The translations under genes and the position numbers were made by a program. The notes under the pieces are model-generated. The model did not search any database. It saw only the letters and a list, made by a program, of their open reading frames with translations, and was not told the DNA's origin. From Planktomarina sp. (GTDB taxonomy: Bacteria; Pseudomonadota; Alphaproteobacteria; Rhodobacterales; Rhodobacteraceae): 21,128 nucleotides of DNA. Positions 7,189 through 15,697 of this stretch are shown one piece after another; positions within the stretch are counted from its first letter, which is position 1, and each line of letters starts with the position of its first letter. Where the stretch lies: positions 1 through 21,128 of the forward strand of contig JAKMFM010000032.1 of the NCBI GenBank assembly GCA_022425445.1. Reading direction: 5' to 3'.

Positions 7189-8646
7189 ATGGAAACCACT
7201 TTCACGCGCAGAGCAGCACTGGGGGCGGCCTTGGCGGCGGTTGGCTCGTCAGCCCTTGGTCTAGCACCTTTGAATTCGTTGCGGCCCACCGCCAGGCCTG
7301 ATGCGTCGTCTGAGCGCGTGGGTGGCGCGGCCTCGGTTGTTCGTGCGTTTTCCCTCAGGGGTCAGGTCAGCTGCGCTCTCATGGATCCAGAAACGGGGGC
7401 GGTTCTCGACGCCTATGCTCCTGAGATGGAATTGCCGCCGGCCAGCGTGACCAAAGCGCTGACCGCCGCCTATGGCTTGCAAAAACTTGGGCGCGATTTT
7501 CAATTCCTCACCAGCCTGAGGCTGCAGGGGCGGGTCACAAATGGGACGCTGCTTGGCGATATCATTTTGACTGGGTCCGCGGATCCCACTTTGCACACAG
7601 ATGATCTGGTCAATTTTGCCAAGGCTTTGCATAAAACAGGTGTGAAGGCGGTTAAGGGGCGGCTTTTGATTGTCGACAATGGATTTCCCTATCTGCGTGA
7701 AATTGATAACGGCCAATTGCCGCAAGCCAATTACAACCCAGCGATAGCCGGGGTGAATCTCAATCTCAATCGGGTGCAATTTGAATGGGCCCGCCAGGCA
7801 GGTGGTGGCTATGATCTGTCGATGAGCGCGCCGGGTCGAATTTATCGCCCTCAGATCCCCTCCATTGGCATGCGCGTCGAAGAGCGAAACGGGCCGAGCT
7901 ATGGCTACCAACACAGGCCAGAGCGCGAGCAGTGGTCCGTACAGCGCTCTGCCTTGGGCAAAGATGGGGGGCGCTGGTTGCCTGCGCGCAATCCCAGACG
8001 CTATGCCGGTGAAGCTTTTCAGGTGATATGCGCAGAAATGGGGATAGAGCTGCCGTCTCCAACCATTATCCAGGGCCAGCACCCTGAGGTGGTGCTGGCG
8101 GTGACGATCGCGCAAAAAAAGTCGCGGCCGTACCATGAAATTGCCAAATCAATGTTGAAACTATCGACGAATTTAACCGCGGAGGTGATCGGCCTCACAG
8201 CCTCGCGTGCGCCAAATCTGCGCCAATCGGCAGCGGCTCTGAGCCAGTTTGCTCAGGCCCATGGGATGCGTGGTGCAGTTGTCGATCACTCCGGTCTGTC
8301 GGATCAATCGCGGCTGACCGCTGGCGGGTTGGCGATGTTCATGGCCTGGCACCATCGCAACGGGCTGGCCGATTTGCTCAAGCCCAAAACACTGCGCCAC
8401 AAAGGAAAGCCGATGGCTGGCGTGGATCTGCGGGTCAAAACAGGCACCTTAAATTTCGTCAGCTCGCTGTCAGGATATCTCACCTATCAGGACAAAAGTC
8501 TTGGCTTTGCTATTTTGACCGCCGATCTGGCGCAGCGCGAGAAAGTGAAGGGCCGTGAAAATCCGCCAGGGGTCAAGGGCTGGGAAGCACGATCGCGCAG
8601 CCTGCAATATGCGCTCTTGCGCAAATGGCTTGGGCATTTACGTTAG
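7189..8646 (+). CDS. dacB: D-alanyl-D-alanine carboxypeptidase/endopeptidase (PBP4, peptidase S13)
   Basis: A periplasmic penicillin-binding protein that trims pentapeptides and can cleave cross-links in peptidoglycan. All three active-site motifs are present: SVTK at 86-89, STN at 326-328 and KTG at 417-419. The large insertion between SxxK and SxN fits family S13. The N-terminus has TRRAALGAALAAVG followed by a hydrophobic Ala/Leu stretch, so it is a signal peptide with a twin-arginine-like motif. Tat export is possible but the residue two after the Arg pair is Ala, not the usual Phe. The start is taken as the ATG at 7189; a TTG two codons upstream is less likely. The ribosome site is a poor G-run right next to the ATG. 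The 3' end overlaps the convergent TerB-like gene by 9 nt. Confidence 0.92.
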   Translation: METTFTRRAALGAALAAVGSSALGLAPLNSLRPTARPDASSERVGGAASVVRAFSLRGQVSCALMDPETGAVLDAYAPEMELPPASVTKALTAAYGLQKLGRDFQFLTSLRLQGRVTNGTLLGDIILTGSADPTLHTDDLVNFAKALHKTGVKAVKGRLLIVDNGFPYLREIDNGQLPQANYNPAIAGVNLNLNRVQFEWARQAGGGYDLSMSAPGRIYRPQIPSIGMRVEERNGPSYGYQHRPEREQWSVQRSALGKDGGRWLPARNPRRYAGEAFQVICAEMGIELPSPTIIQGQHPEVVLAVTIAQKKSRPYHEIAKSMLKLSTNLTAEVIGLTASRAPNLRQSAAALSQFAQAHGMRGAVVDHSGLSDQSRLTAGGLAMFMAWHHRNGLADLLKPKTLRHKGKPMAGVDLRVKTGTLNFVSSLSGYLTYQDKSLGFAILTADLAQREKVKGRENPPGVKGWEARSRSLQYALLRKWLGHLR

Positions 8647-9063
8647 GGTACGGAACCTTGCGCGCGCGCCTGCCTCAATGGCGGCGCCATGCAGGCGATC
8701 AACCTCAAGCTCATGGCGTATTTCTTGCAGCATGCGCAACTCGACTTGCCCCAATTTTCCATCCGCCGCGGCCACATCGCAGGCCATAGCATAGGCGGTT
8801 TCGTTTAAACCATCGGGCAGTCCGTCCTGGATGAGACCAAACAGCGCGTCTAGCCCGTCTTCTTCGGATAATAGATCCACGACCATCGCGGCCACAGTTT
8901 TGATGCGCTCAACGTCGTATTGTGCAAAGATTGGCAGGTGATTTACGATCGCTTGAATACTCATCAGCTCCGCTGTGCGAATGTTTTCATCACTTGCGGA
9001 CACGGCAATCATGACGGCAACCAGACAATCTTGCGATGAGAGAGACGGGGGATGGGTCGTCAC
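8638..9063 (-). CDS. TerB-like (tellurite-resistance TerB/DjlA N-terminal) domain protein
   Basis: A 141-aa soluble, all-helical protein. Two acidic turns give it away: SASDENIRTAE near residues 22-32 and AAADGKLGQVE near 97-107, the usual paired loops of the TerB/DjlA-N fold, each followed by a helix. The biochemical role is unknown, and despite the name such isolated TerB genes need not concern tellurite. The GTG at 9061-9063 is the preferred start, since AAAGGA lies 9 nt upstream. The longer frame reaching 9159 would add 32 residues of poor character and overlap lysK. The gene is divergent from lysK and converges on dacB. Confidence 0.8.
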   Translation of the reverse strand: MTTHPPSLSSQDCLVAVMIAVSASDENIRTAELMSIQAIVNHLPIFAQYDVERIKTVAAMVVDLLSEEDGLDALFGLIQDGLPDGLNETAYAMACDVAAADGKLGQVELRMLQEIRHELEVDRLHGAAIEAGARARFRTLT

Positions 9064-9087
9064 GAGGAGATGTCCTTTAAAGCTGTG

Positions 9088-9127
9088 TTGACAACTTATT
9101 GACCCGGGGCGCTTGCGGCAATAGGGA
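9088..9127 (+). promoter_or_regulatory. lysK: Candidate lysK promoter region
   Basis: The 88-nt gap between the divergent TerB-like gene and lysK contains a perfect -35 hexamer TTGACA (9088-9093) and a second one, TTGACC (9099-9104). Neither has a good -10 at 16-18 nt; the second is followed after 17 nt by TAGGGA. At least one promoter must lie in or near this gap, but the start site cannot be fixed. Confidence 0.3.
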
Positions 9128-9151
9128 AGCGCAAGGAAACTGGAGTTAAAT

Positions 9152-10726
9152 ATGTCCAAAATACGTGACGCTGCTGCTCAATCGAAAGCCTGGCCCTTTG
9201 AAGAGGCGCGGCGGATTTTGAAACGCTTCGAAAAAAAATCGCCTGAGCAGGGTTATGTCTTATTTGAGACTGGTTATGGGCCCAGTGGGCTGCCGCATAT
9301 TGGCACCTTTGGCGAAGTGGCGCGTACCTCAATGATTATGCGCGCCTTTCAAGAACTGAGCGATCTCCCAACTCGGCTTGTGTGTTTCTCCGATGATCTC
9401 GATGGCATGCGCAAAGTGCCAGGCAATGTGCCAAATCCGGAGAGTCTGACCGAGCATTTGCAGCGGCCTTTGACCTCTGTCCCAGATCCCTTTGGGCAAT
9501 ACGAGAGCTTCGGACATCATAACAATGCCATGTTACGCCGTTTTTTGGACACATTCGGCTTTGAATATGAATTCATTAGCGCCACGGAGTTTTATCAATC
9601 TGGTCAGTTTGATCAGGTTCTGCTTCGGGCCGTGGAAAAATATGATGATATCATGAAGGTGATGCTGACCTCGCTTCGTGAGGAAAGGCAGAAGACTTAT
9701 TCAATCTTCTTACCCATTCACCCTGAGACAGGACGGGTGCTTTATGTGCCCATGAAATCTGTGGACGCCAAAAATGGCACCATCACTTTTGACACTGAAG
9801 AGGGCGAGGAGATGACCCTTCCAGTGACGGGCGGCAATGTGAAGTTACAGTGGAAACCCGATTTTGGTGCGCGCTGGGCCGCCTTGGGGGTGGATTTTGA
9901 GATGTATGGCAAGGATCACTCCACCAATACCCCGATATATGATAAAATTTGTCGAATTCTGGGGCATCCGGCGCCGGAGCATTTCAGCTATGAATTGTTC
10001 CTGGATGAAAATGGGCAGAAGATCTCCAAGACCTCCGGCAATGGCGTATCCATTGATGAATGGTTGACCTATGCCAGCACGGAAAGCCTGTCTTATTTCA
10101 TGTATCTGAAGCCCAAAACTGCCAAGCGGATGCATTTTGATGTGATTCCCAAGGCGGTGGATGAGTATCACCAGCAATTGCGCGCCTATGAGACGCAGGA
10201 CGATAAGGCCCGGCTGAACAACCCAGTTTGGCATATTCATGGTGGCGATGTGCCGGTTAGTAAAATGGTCGTGCCGTTCTCTATGCTGCTCAATCTGGCG
10301 TCGGTTTCTGGAGCGGAAAATAAAGATCAACTCTGGGGCTTTATCAAACGTTACGCGCCTGAAGCCTCCGCCCAAACCCATGCGGATTTGGATGCGGCGG
10401 CGGAGTTTGCGGTCCGATATTACAATGACTTCGTTAAGCCCGCCAAAGTCTACCGAGCACCAACGGATCTGGAGCGAGAGGCTTTGATCGCGCTGCGCGA
10501 GGGATTGAAGGCTTGGGATCAAGGTTTGGATGGAGATGCGCTGCAATCTTTGGTTTTCGCCTGTGGGCGCGAGCGGTTTGACCCGATGCGCGATTGGTTC
10601 AAAGCGCTCTACGAGGTGCTTTTGGGTGCGTCACAGGGGCCGCGGTTTGGTGGCTTTATTGCGCTTTTGGGCATCGAGGAGAGCATCGCTTTGATCGATA
10701 AAGGCATTGCCGGCGAGTTTATCTAA
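9152..10726 (+). CDS. lysK: Lysyl-tRNA synthetase, class I
   Basis: Charges tRNA-Lys with lysine. It is the class I enzyme first known from archaea, found also in spirochaetes and most alphaproteobacteria, and is structurally unrelated to the class II LysRS of E. coli. At 524 aa it has the normal length. The HIGH motif is HIGT at 49-52 (GPSGLPHIGTF) and KMSKS is KISKT at 290-294. Other class I LysRS landmarks are SDDLDGMRKVPGN near 80-92 and the mid-section MYGKDHS. The C-terminal part is the helical anticodon-binding region. GGAG at 9142-9145 is 6 nt before the ATG. The gene stands alone on its strand, and DUF4864 follows 64 nt later with its own promoter. Confidence 0.95.
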   Translation: MSKIRDAAAQSKAWPFEEARRILKRFEKKSPEQGYVLFETGYGPSGLPHIGTFGEVARTSMIMRAFQELSDLPTRLVCFSDDLDGMRKVPGNVPNPESLTEHLQRPLTSVPDPFGQYESFGHHNNAMLRRFLDTFGFEYEFISATEFYQSGQFDQVLLRAVEKYDDIMKVMLTSLREERQKTYSIFLPIHPETGRVLYVPMKSVDAKNGTITFDTEEGEEMTLPVTGGNVKLQWKPDFGARWAALGVDFEMYGKDHSTNTPIYDKICRILGHPAPEHFSYELFLDENGQKISKTSGNGVSIDEWLTYASTESLSYFMYLKPKTAKRMHFDVIPKAVDEYHQQLRAYETQDDKARLNNPVWHIHGGDVPVSKMVVPFSMLLNLASVSGAENKDQLWGFIKRYAPEASAQTHADLDAAAEFAVRYYNDFVKPAKVYRAPTDLEREALIALREGLKAWDQGLDGDALQSLVFACGRERFDPMRDWFKALYEVLLGASQGPRFGGFIALLGIEESIALIDKGIAGEFI

Positions 10727-10738
10727 CCGGCCCAGCAT

Positions 10739-10766
10739 TTGACCCCGTTCTGTTGCGCCCTATTTT
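10739..10766 (+). promoter_or_regulatory. Promoter of the DUF4864-type gene
   Basis: TTGACC at 10739-10744, a 16-nt spacer and TATTTT at 10761-10766 form a good sigma70-type promoter. Transcription would begin near 10773, giving a leader of about 18 nt that holds the Shine-Dalgarno AGGAGG (10780-10785). Confidence 0.5.
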
Positions 10767-10790
10767 TCAGGCAGTCAATAGGAGGGCGTT

Positions 10791-11192
10791 ATGAGAAAAT
10801 TCATTCTAGCAATTGCTTTTTGGATCGCTGCGTCATTTCCGGCCTGGGCCGAAAGCAAGGCGATTGAAACAACAATCCGCGCGCAAATCACGGCATTTCA
10901 GGCGGATGACTTTGAACGAGCCTTTACCTACGCCAGCCCCACTATTCAGCAGATATTCCGTGCGCCGGACGTGTTTGGGCGCATGGTACGGCAAGGCTAT
11001 CCCATGGTGTACCGCCCGTCCGAGATAGCCTTTTTGGAACTGGCCACGGTTGAAGGATATTTCTGGCAGAAAGTGCAAATCCGTGACAGCCAGGGACGAT
11101 ATCATATTATGGCGTATCAAATGGTGCAATTGGACGATGTCTGGCGCATAAACGGTGTCCAGCTTTTACCCTCTCAAGAGGTGGGCGTGTGA
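10791..11192 (+). CDS. DUF4864 domain exported protein
   Basis: A 133-aa protein with a clear signal peptide (MRKFILAIAFWIAASFPAWA, cleavage after Ala-Trp-Ala at about residue 20). The rest resembles the DUF4864 family of small periplasmic proteins: a helical start (IETTIRAQITAFQADDFERAFTYAS), then a beta-rich half with aromatic residues ending in a DDVWRINGVQLL strand. The fold recalls SnoaL/NTF2-like cone proteins, but no catalytic residues are evident and the function is unknown. AGGAGG 5 nt before the ATG makes the start secure. It has its own promoter and converges on uvrB across 105 nt. That gap has only a weak imperfect hairpin (GTTC...GAAC at about 11240-11257) and no T-run. Confidence 0.8.
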   Translation: MRKFILAIAFWIAASFPAWAESKAIETTIRAQITAFQADDFERAFTYASPTIQQIFRAPDVFGRMVRQGYPMVYRPSEIAFLELATVEGYFWQKVQIRDSQGRYHIMAYQMVQLDDVWRINGVQLLPSQEVGV

Positions 11193-11297
11193 GCACCGTA
11201 CGCTACAGCTAGGTTCTCTCAACGCCGAGCTTTTACCCCTGTTCCGCAGAGCAGAACCCAGCTGAGGGGCCGCGGTTGCGGATCAATGCGGTGCTGT

Positions 11298-13487
11298 CTA
11301 TTTACGTCGCCGCGCACCGCCCCTTTGACCAGCGCGTCCTGCTTTTGATCGGCCTGAGGCGTTGTGAGCGTCTTCCACTGCTTTTTCGACCGCATATTGC
11401 CGGGTCAGGGGATCATCTGAGATGGTCAGCTCCACAGTCTCGAGGCGTTTGACCTCGTCGCGCAAACGGGCGGCTTCCTCAAACTCCAGATTCTCTGCCG
11501 CTTTTCGCATATCGAGCCGCAGCCCTTCGAGGACGGTCTGGATATTGCCGCCTTGCAAGGCCGGATCGATTTTCGCCGTGACCCGCGCCATATCTGTATC
11601 GCCTTTGTAAAGACCGGCAAGCACATCTTCGACATTCTTTTTTACTGTCAGAGGGGTGATGCCATGGGCCAGATTGTAGGCATGCTGCTTTTCGCGCCTA
11701 CGGTTGGTTTCACCAATTGCGCGTTCCATCGAGCCGGTCATGCGATCTGCATACATGATGACCCGCCCATCGGCGTTGCGCGCGGCCCGGCCAATGGTTT
11801 GAATCAAAGATGTTTCAGACCGCAAAAACCCCTCTTTATCTGCATCGAGAATCGCAACCAAGCCGCACTCAGGGATGTCGAGACCCTCGCGCAGAAGGTT
11901 GATGCCAAGCAGGACATCAAAGGCGCCCAACCGCAAATCCCGCAGTATCTCAATGCGCTCAATCGTATCGATATCGCTGTGCATGTAGCGTACCCGAATG
12001 CCCTGCTCATGCAGATATTCGGTGAGATCTTCGGCCATGCGTTTGGTCAATGTTGTGGCCAAAACCCTTTGTCCCATCGCTGTGACCTTGCGTATCTCAT
12101 CGAGAAGATCATCCACTTGGGTTTCTACGGGACGAATTTCCACCGGTGGGTCAAGCAGGCCCGTGGGACGGATCACCTGCTCTGTGAAAACGCCACCCGC
12201 CTGGTCAAGCTCCCATTTGGACGGGGTGGCGGAGACAAAAATCGACTGCGGCCGCATCGCATCCCATTCTTCGAACTTGAGCGGTCGGTTATCCATACAG
12301 GACGGCAATCGGAACCCGTGTTCGGCAAGTGTGAATTTGCGGCGGTAGTCGCCCTTATACATCGCGCCAATCTGCGGCACGCTAACATGGCTTTCATCTG
12401 CGAAAACAATGGCATTGTCTGGGATGAACTCAAACAGTGTTGGGGGCGGCTCCCCGGGCGCGCGGCCTGTGAGATAGCGCGAATAATTTTCAATCCCGCT
12501 GCATACGCCGGTCGCTTCAAGCATTTCCAGATCAAAATTTGTGCGCTGTTCCAGCCTTTGAGCTTCCAGCAACTTGCCCTCGTTCACCAATTGATCCAGC
12601 CGCATCCGCAGCTCTTGTTTGATACCAATCACAGCCTGTTGCATGGTCGGGCGCGGGGTAACATAGTGACTGTTGGCGTAGATCCGCACCCGTTCAAACG
12701 TATCGGTGCGTGCGCCGGTCAGCGGATCAAACTCGACAATGGTCTCCAGCTCTTCGCCAAAAAAGCTCAAACGCCAAGCCCGGTCGTCCAAATGCGCCGG
12801 CCAAATTTCCAAACTGTCTCCACGCACGCGAAAGGTGCCGCGTTGGAAAGCTTGGTCATTGCGTCGATACTGCTGGGCAATCAAATCAGCAATGACCTGG
12901 CGCTGGTCATAGCAATTGCCACTGTGCAGATCTTGGGTCATCGCCCCATAGGTTTCGACCGACCCTATGCCATAGATGCAGGACACCGAAGCCACGATAA
13001 TGACATCATCGCGTTCCAGCAAAGCGCGGGTCGCCGAGTGGCGCATCCGGTCGATTTGCTCATTGATTTGGCTTTCTTTCTCAATGTAGGTGTCCGAGCG
13101 GGCCACATAGGCTTCGGGTTGATAATAGTCGTAATAGCTGACGAAATATTCCACCGCATTGTCCGGAAAAAACCCTTTGAACTCTCCATAAAGCTGTGCT
13201 GCGAGGGTTTTGTTGGGCGCAAGAATAATCGCTGGGCGCTGAGTGTCTTGTATGACCCGCGCCATGGTGAAGGTCTTGCCTGTGCCCGTGGCTCCGAGCA
13301 AGACCTGACAGGCCTCGCCCGCATTGATGCCCCCGGCCAACTCTTTGATGGCGGAGGGCTGGTCGCCTGCTGCCGTGAACTCGGTTTGAAGTCGAAATGC
13401 CTTGCCCCCTTCCATCTTTTCCCTGTCGCGCACATTCGGAGCGGGATTTTGCTGGATGGGCATTTGTTCGGGCGAATTATTGTGCAT
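11298..13487 (-). CDS. uvrB: Excinuclease ABC subunit B
   Basis: The damage-verifying helicase-like subunit of nucleotide excision repair. It is loaded onto DNA by UvrA and recruits UvrC. At 729 aa it is slightly longer than the E. coli protein. Walker A GATGTGKT lies at 65-72. The beta-hairpin region starting YYDYYQPEAYVARSDTY lies at about 118-134. Helicase motifs include ADESH, SATPSKWELDQA, GINLLREGLD and QTIGRAARN. The UVR coiled-coil that binds UvrC lies at about 655-685 (RKAAENLEFEEAARLRDEVKRLE). The tail is basic (GARRRK). The ATG at 13485-13487 is chosen because AAGGAA lies 6 nt upstream and MHNNSPEQMPI fits the family start; the frame runs 26 codons further to 13565 without a homologous look. 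Confidence 0.95.
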   Translation of the reverse strand: MHNNSPEQMPIQQNPAPNVRDREKMEGGKAFRLQTEFTAAGDQPSAIKELAGGINAGEACQVLLGATGTGKTFTMARVIQDTQRPAIILAPNKTLAAQLYGEFKGFFPDNAVEYFVSYYDYYQPEAYVARSDTYIEKESQINEQIDRMRHSATRALLERDDVIIVASVSCIYGIGSVETYGAMTQDLHSGNCYDQRQVIADLIAQQYRRNDQAFQRGTFRVRGDSLEIWPAHLDDRAWRLSFFGEELETIVEFDPLTGARTDTFERVRIYANSHYVTPRPTMQQAVIGIKQELRMRLDQLVNEGKLLEAQRLEQRTNFDLEMLEATGVCSGIENYSRYLTGRAPGEPPPTLFEFIPDNAIVFADESHVSVPQIGAMYKGDYRRKFTLAEHGFRLPSCMDNRPLKFEEWDAMRPQSIFVSATPSKWELDQAGGVFTEQVIRPTGLLDPPVEIRPVETQVDDLLDEIRKVTAMGQRVLATTLTKRMAEDLTEYLHEQGIRVRYMHSDIDTIERIEILRDLRLGAFDVLLGINLLREGLDIPECGLVAILDADKEGFLRSETSLIQTIGRAARNADGRVIMYADRMTGSMERAIGETNRRREKQHAYNLAHGITPLTVKKNVEDVLAGLYKGDTDMARVTAKIDPALQGGNIQTVLEGLRLDMRKAAENLEFEEAARLRDEVKRLETVELTISDDPLTRQYAVEKAVEDAHNASGRSKAGRAGQRGGARRRK

Positions 13488-13677
13488 TTTTGATTCCTTG
13501 TCCCTGCTAGAATTGGGCTTCTGTTGCGCAGAAACAAGGGGGCGGGCTGGCAAACTCCGATTCAATGTCCCGCTGGCATCATTTTTTCACACTGGTGATG
13601 GAAATTGCTTCACGCGCCAGGTGCCAACGTGTCATGACTGCTCAAAGACCGAAAGTACTGGGAAGGAAGGGCAGGAT

Positions 13678-14757
13678 ATGGCGGCGGCAGCACGGGTGGT
13701 GATCGTGGGATCTGGAATCATCGGCGCCAGCACGGCTTTGGCTTGCCAAGATCTTGGTGCCGAGGTCACTGTTTTGGATCAAGGGCCGTTGGGAGGCCTG
13801 GCCAGTGCCAACTCTTTTGGCTGGATCAATGCAAGTTTTGCCGAAACCCAAGCCTATTTCGAATTGCGCCAGGCGGCCGTCGAGGCCTTTCGAACTCTGG
13901 GCCAGAGGTTAGAGTTACAGGCCCATGTTATCTGGCCGGGCACGCTGTGGTGGGAAGATGCTGGGCAAGATTTTGAGGTGCAATTTGCCAGTCTAACTCT
14001 AAGGGACTATGTTGCCTGGCGCCTTGACCCCGATGAGATCGCGGCGCGTGAGCCCAACCTGCGCGAATGTCCGGATCATGCGCTGTTCACGCCTATGGAA
14101 GGGGCCGCACAAGCGCAATCTGTGGCGCAGACCCTTTTGGCGCATGTGGAGAAGCGGGGTGGGCGGCTTTGCTCTAGACAGGCCGTCCATGCGCTGCGCC
14201 ATAGCGCGGGCGGTGGTTATATTGTTCAGACATCGATGGGCGATCTGCCCTGTGATTTTGTGATTTTGGCCACAGGCGCTGCGGCGTGCCGCGGTTTGAC
14301 CGGTCTGTGCTGGACTTTGCCCATGGCCAATAAACGCGGCATGATTGTGCAGACCAAGCCGGTGCAAACGCGCATTCATCATATTCTTATGACGCCCGAT
14401 GTGCACTTCAGACAAAATCCTGATGGCAGTCTTGTAGCCGGGGAAATATTTAGCGGTGACTTGGATCCATCAGGAGATGTGCCCGCACTGGCGGAGAGCG
14501 TGATTGCGCGGATTCGCCAAAAATTGCGTGGCCAACCGGATGTGCAGCTGGCAGAGGTGAAACTGGGCAAACGCCCCGTGCCATTGGATGGCCTGCCTGT
14601 TGTGGGCGCAGTTCCCGGCGCCCCGAAGATTTTTATGGCGGTGATGCACAGCGGCGTGACACTTGGCCCTTTGGTCGGGCAGCTGCTGGCTGAAGAAATT
14701 TTGCACGGCAGGTCAAGCCCACTTCTGTCGAGTTTTCGTCCCGCGCGATTTGTCTAG
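13678..14757 (+). CDS. FAD-dependent oxidoreductase, DAO family
   Basis: A 359-aa flavoprotein of the glycine/D-amino-acid oxidase fold. The dinucleotide-binding motif is GSGIIG at 11-16 (RVVIVGSGIIGASTALAC), followed by an acidic end of beta-2 (VTVLDQG). The C-terminal FAD contact region (LDGLPVVGAVPGAPKIFMAVMHSGVTLGP) is typical of DAO proteins. The substrate is probably an amine or amino acid such as a glycine derivative, D-amino acid or proline, but cannot be specified. It lacks the fused aminomethyltransferase domain of dimethylglycine or sarcosine dehydrogenases. The ATG at 13678 has AAGG 7 nt upstream and begins just before beta-1. It is divergent from uvrB and converges on the AEC transporter, 9 nt apart. 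Confidence 0.88.
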   Translation: MAAAARVVIVGSGIIGASTALACQDLGAEVTVLDQGPLGGLASANSFGWINASFAETQAYFELRQAAVEAFRTLGQRLELQAHVIWPGTLWWEDAGQDFEVQFASLTLRDYVAWRLDPDEIAAREPNLRECPDHALFTPMEGAAQAQSVAQTLLAHVEKRGGRLCSRQAVHALRHSAGGGYIVQTSMGDLPCDFVILATGAAACRGLTGLCWTLPMANKRGMIVQTKPVQTRIHHILMTPDVHFRQNPDGSLVAGEIFSGDLDPSGDVPALAESVIARIRQKLRGQPDVQLAEVKLGKRPVPLDGLPVVGAVPGAPKIFMAVMHSGVTLGPLVGQLLAEEILHGRSSPLLSSFRPARFV

Positions 14758-14770
14758 ACTTAAGGTCTAG
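14754..14770. terminator. Short inverted repeat containing both convergent stop codons
   Basis: CTAGAC (14754-14759), the 5-nt loop TTAAG and GTCTAG (14765-14770) form a perfect 6-bp stem. The TAG stop of the oxidoreductase lies in the left arm and the TAG stop of the AEC permease lies in the right arm. No T-run follows on either side, so it may be only a weak terminator or an RNA 3'-end structure. Confidence 0.35.
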
Positions 14771-15696
14771 CCCAGGGCGTACAGCCAAAGACTTGCGGTG
14801 AAAATTGTCAGACCGGTGCTAATTAAGACAGCGGAAGCTGCGACACGCTGTGCACGGCCGTACATTTGCGCGAAAATATAGGCATTGACCCCGGGGGCCA
14901 TGGCCGCGGTCAGAACCGCGCTGCGAAAATCACTGGTAGAGAGATTGGCATAGCTTCCGGTGATCCAAACCAAGGCGGGATGAACGAAAAGCGAGATTGC
15001 GCAGATGTATAAAATCACCCGAATATCGCCCTCTGGCCGATATCGTACCAAAACGCCGCCCAAGCCAAACAATGCCGCCGGTAGCGCGCCTCGGGATAAA
15101 AGATCCACGCCATCGGTCATAATTTCTGGTAAAACAATGCCCGATAAGTTGACCGCGAAACCAAGGCTCAGGGCAATCACCAGTGCATTTTTAAAGACTG
15201 ATTTCACTATTTTTTGCAGCAACGCTTTGCCGCTAAGGCCGCGTCCGCGCACCAGCTCCATCACCGCAATGCCGAGTGTATATCCGATCGGTGCATGGAC
15301 CGCGATGATGGCAAAATTTGCCGTCAGGGCTTCAGTGCCATAGGCGCGTTCGGTGATCGGCAGACCTAAGAGCACTGTGTTTGAGAACAGGCAGCAAAAT
15401 CCAATGGCCACGCTGTCTTCCCAACTGCGTTTAAACAGGATGCGTGCGCCAAACAGGCCCAAGCCAAACCCGGCGATCGCGCCGATGTAAAAACTACTAA
15501 GTAACCCGGGTTGGAAGGTTTGGCCGAGGTCCAACGTTGAGATGGCGCGAAACAGCAGACAGGGGATGGCAAAATTTTGGGTAAAGGCCATCAAGGCGCC
15601 AATGCCTGCGTCCGAGAACCACTTGCGCCAAACGGCCAGATATCCGAAACCTACAACAAAAAATACCGGCAGGATCACTTGGAGCACGATGCTCAT
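14767..15696 (-). CDS. AEC-family (auxin efflux carrier-like) permease
   Basis: A 309-aa integral membrane protein with about ten hydrophobic helices arranged as two five-helix halves, the pattern of the AEC family (BART superfamily). Helix 1 is IVLQVILPVFFVVGFGYLAV, with the family's conserved Pro. NFAIPCLLFRAIS and FSNTVLLGLPI are the conserved Asn/Pro-containing helices. Family members export or import small organic acids such as malate; the name auxin efflux does not imply auxin transport here. The ATG at 15694-15696 follows the MBL stop by one nucleotide (TGA-C-ATG) and has no Shine-Dalgarno of its own, so translation is probably coupled to the upstream gene. Last gene of the six-gene operon. 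Confidence 0.88.
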   Translation of the reverse strand: MSIVLQVILPVFFVVGFGYLAVWRKWFSDAGIGALMAFTQNFAIPCLLFRAISTLDLGQTFQPGLLSSFYIGAIAGFGLGLFGARILFKRSWEDSVAIGFCCLFSNTVLLGLPITERAYGTEALTANFAIIAVHAPIGYTLGIAVMELVRGRGLSGKALLQKIVKSVFKNALVIALSLGFAVNLSGIVLPEIMTDGVDLLSRGALPAALFGLGGVLVRYRPEGDIRVILYICAISLFVHPALVWITGSYANLSTSDFRSAVLTAAMAPGVNAYIFAQMYGRAQRVAASAVLISTGLTIFTASLWLYALG

Positions 15697-15697
15697 G

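Noticed and set aside
8638..9159. Longer TerB-like frame starting at 9159
   Set aside because: It would overlap lysK and its promoter region; the GTG at 9063 has a better ribosome site and the added residues are not TerB-like.
9845..10546. Minus-strand frame of 233 codons inside lysK
   Set aside because: Antisense shadow; the lysK frame has all class I LysRS motifs and this one has none.
11240..11257. GTTC...GAAC inverted repeat as a terminator between DUF4864 and uvrB
   Set aside because: The stem is short with a mismatch and there is no T-run on either strand.
11553..13493. Plus-strand frame of 646 codons opposite uvrB
   Set aside because: It is the antisense shadow of uvrB. The product has no domain or compositional coherence, while uvrB has all its family motifs.
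13402..13677. N-terminal extension of the FAD oxidoreductase
   Set aside because: The extension overlaps the uvrB start antisense and has no FAD-fold features; the ATG at 13678 has its own ribosome site directly before beta-1.
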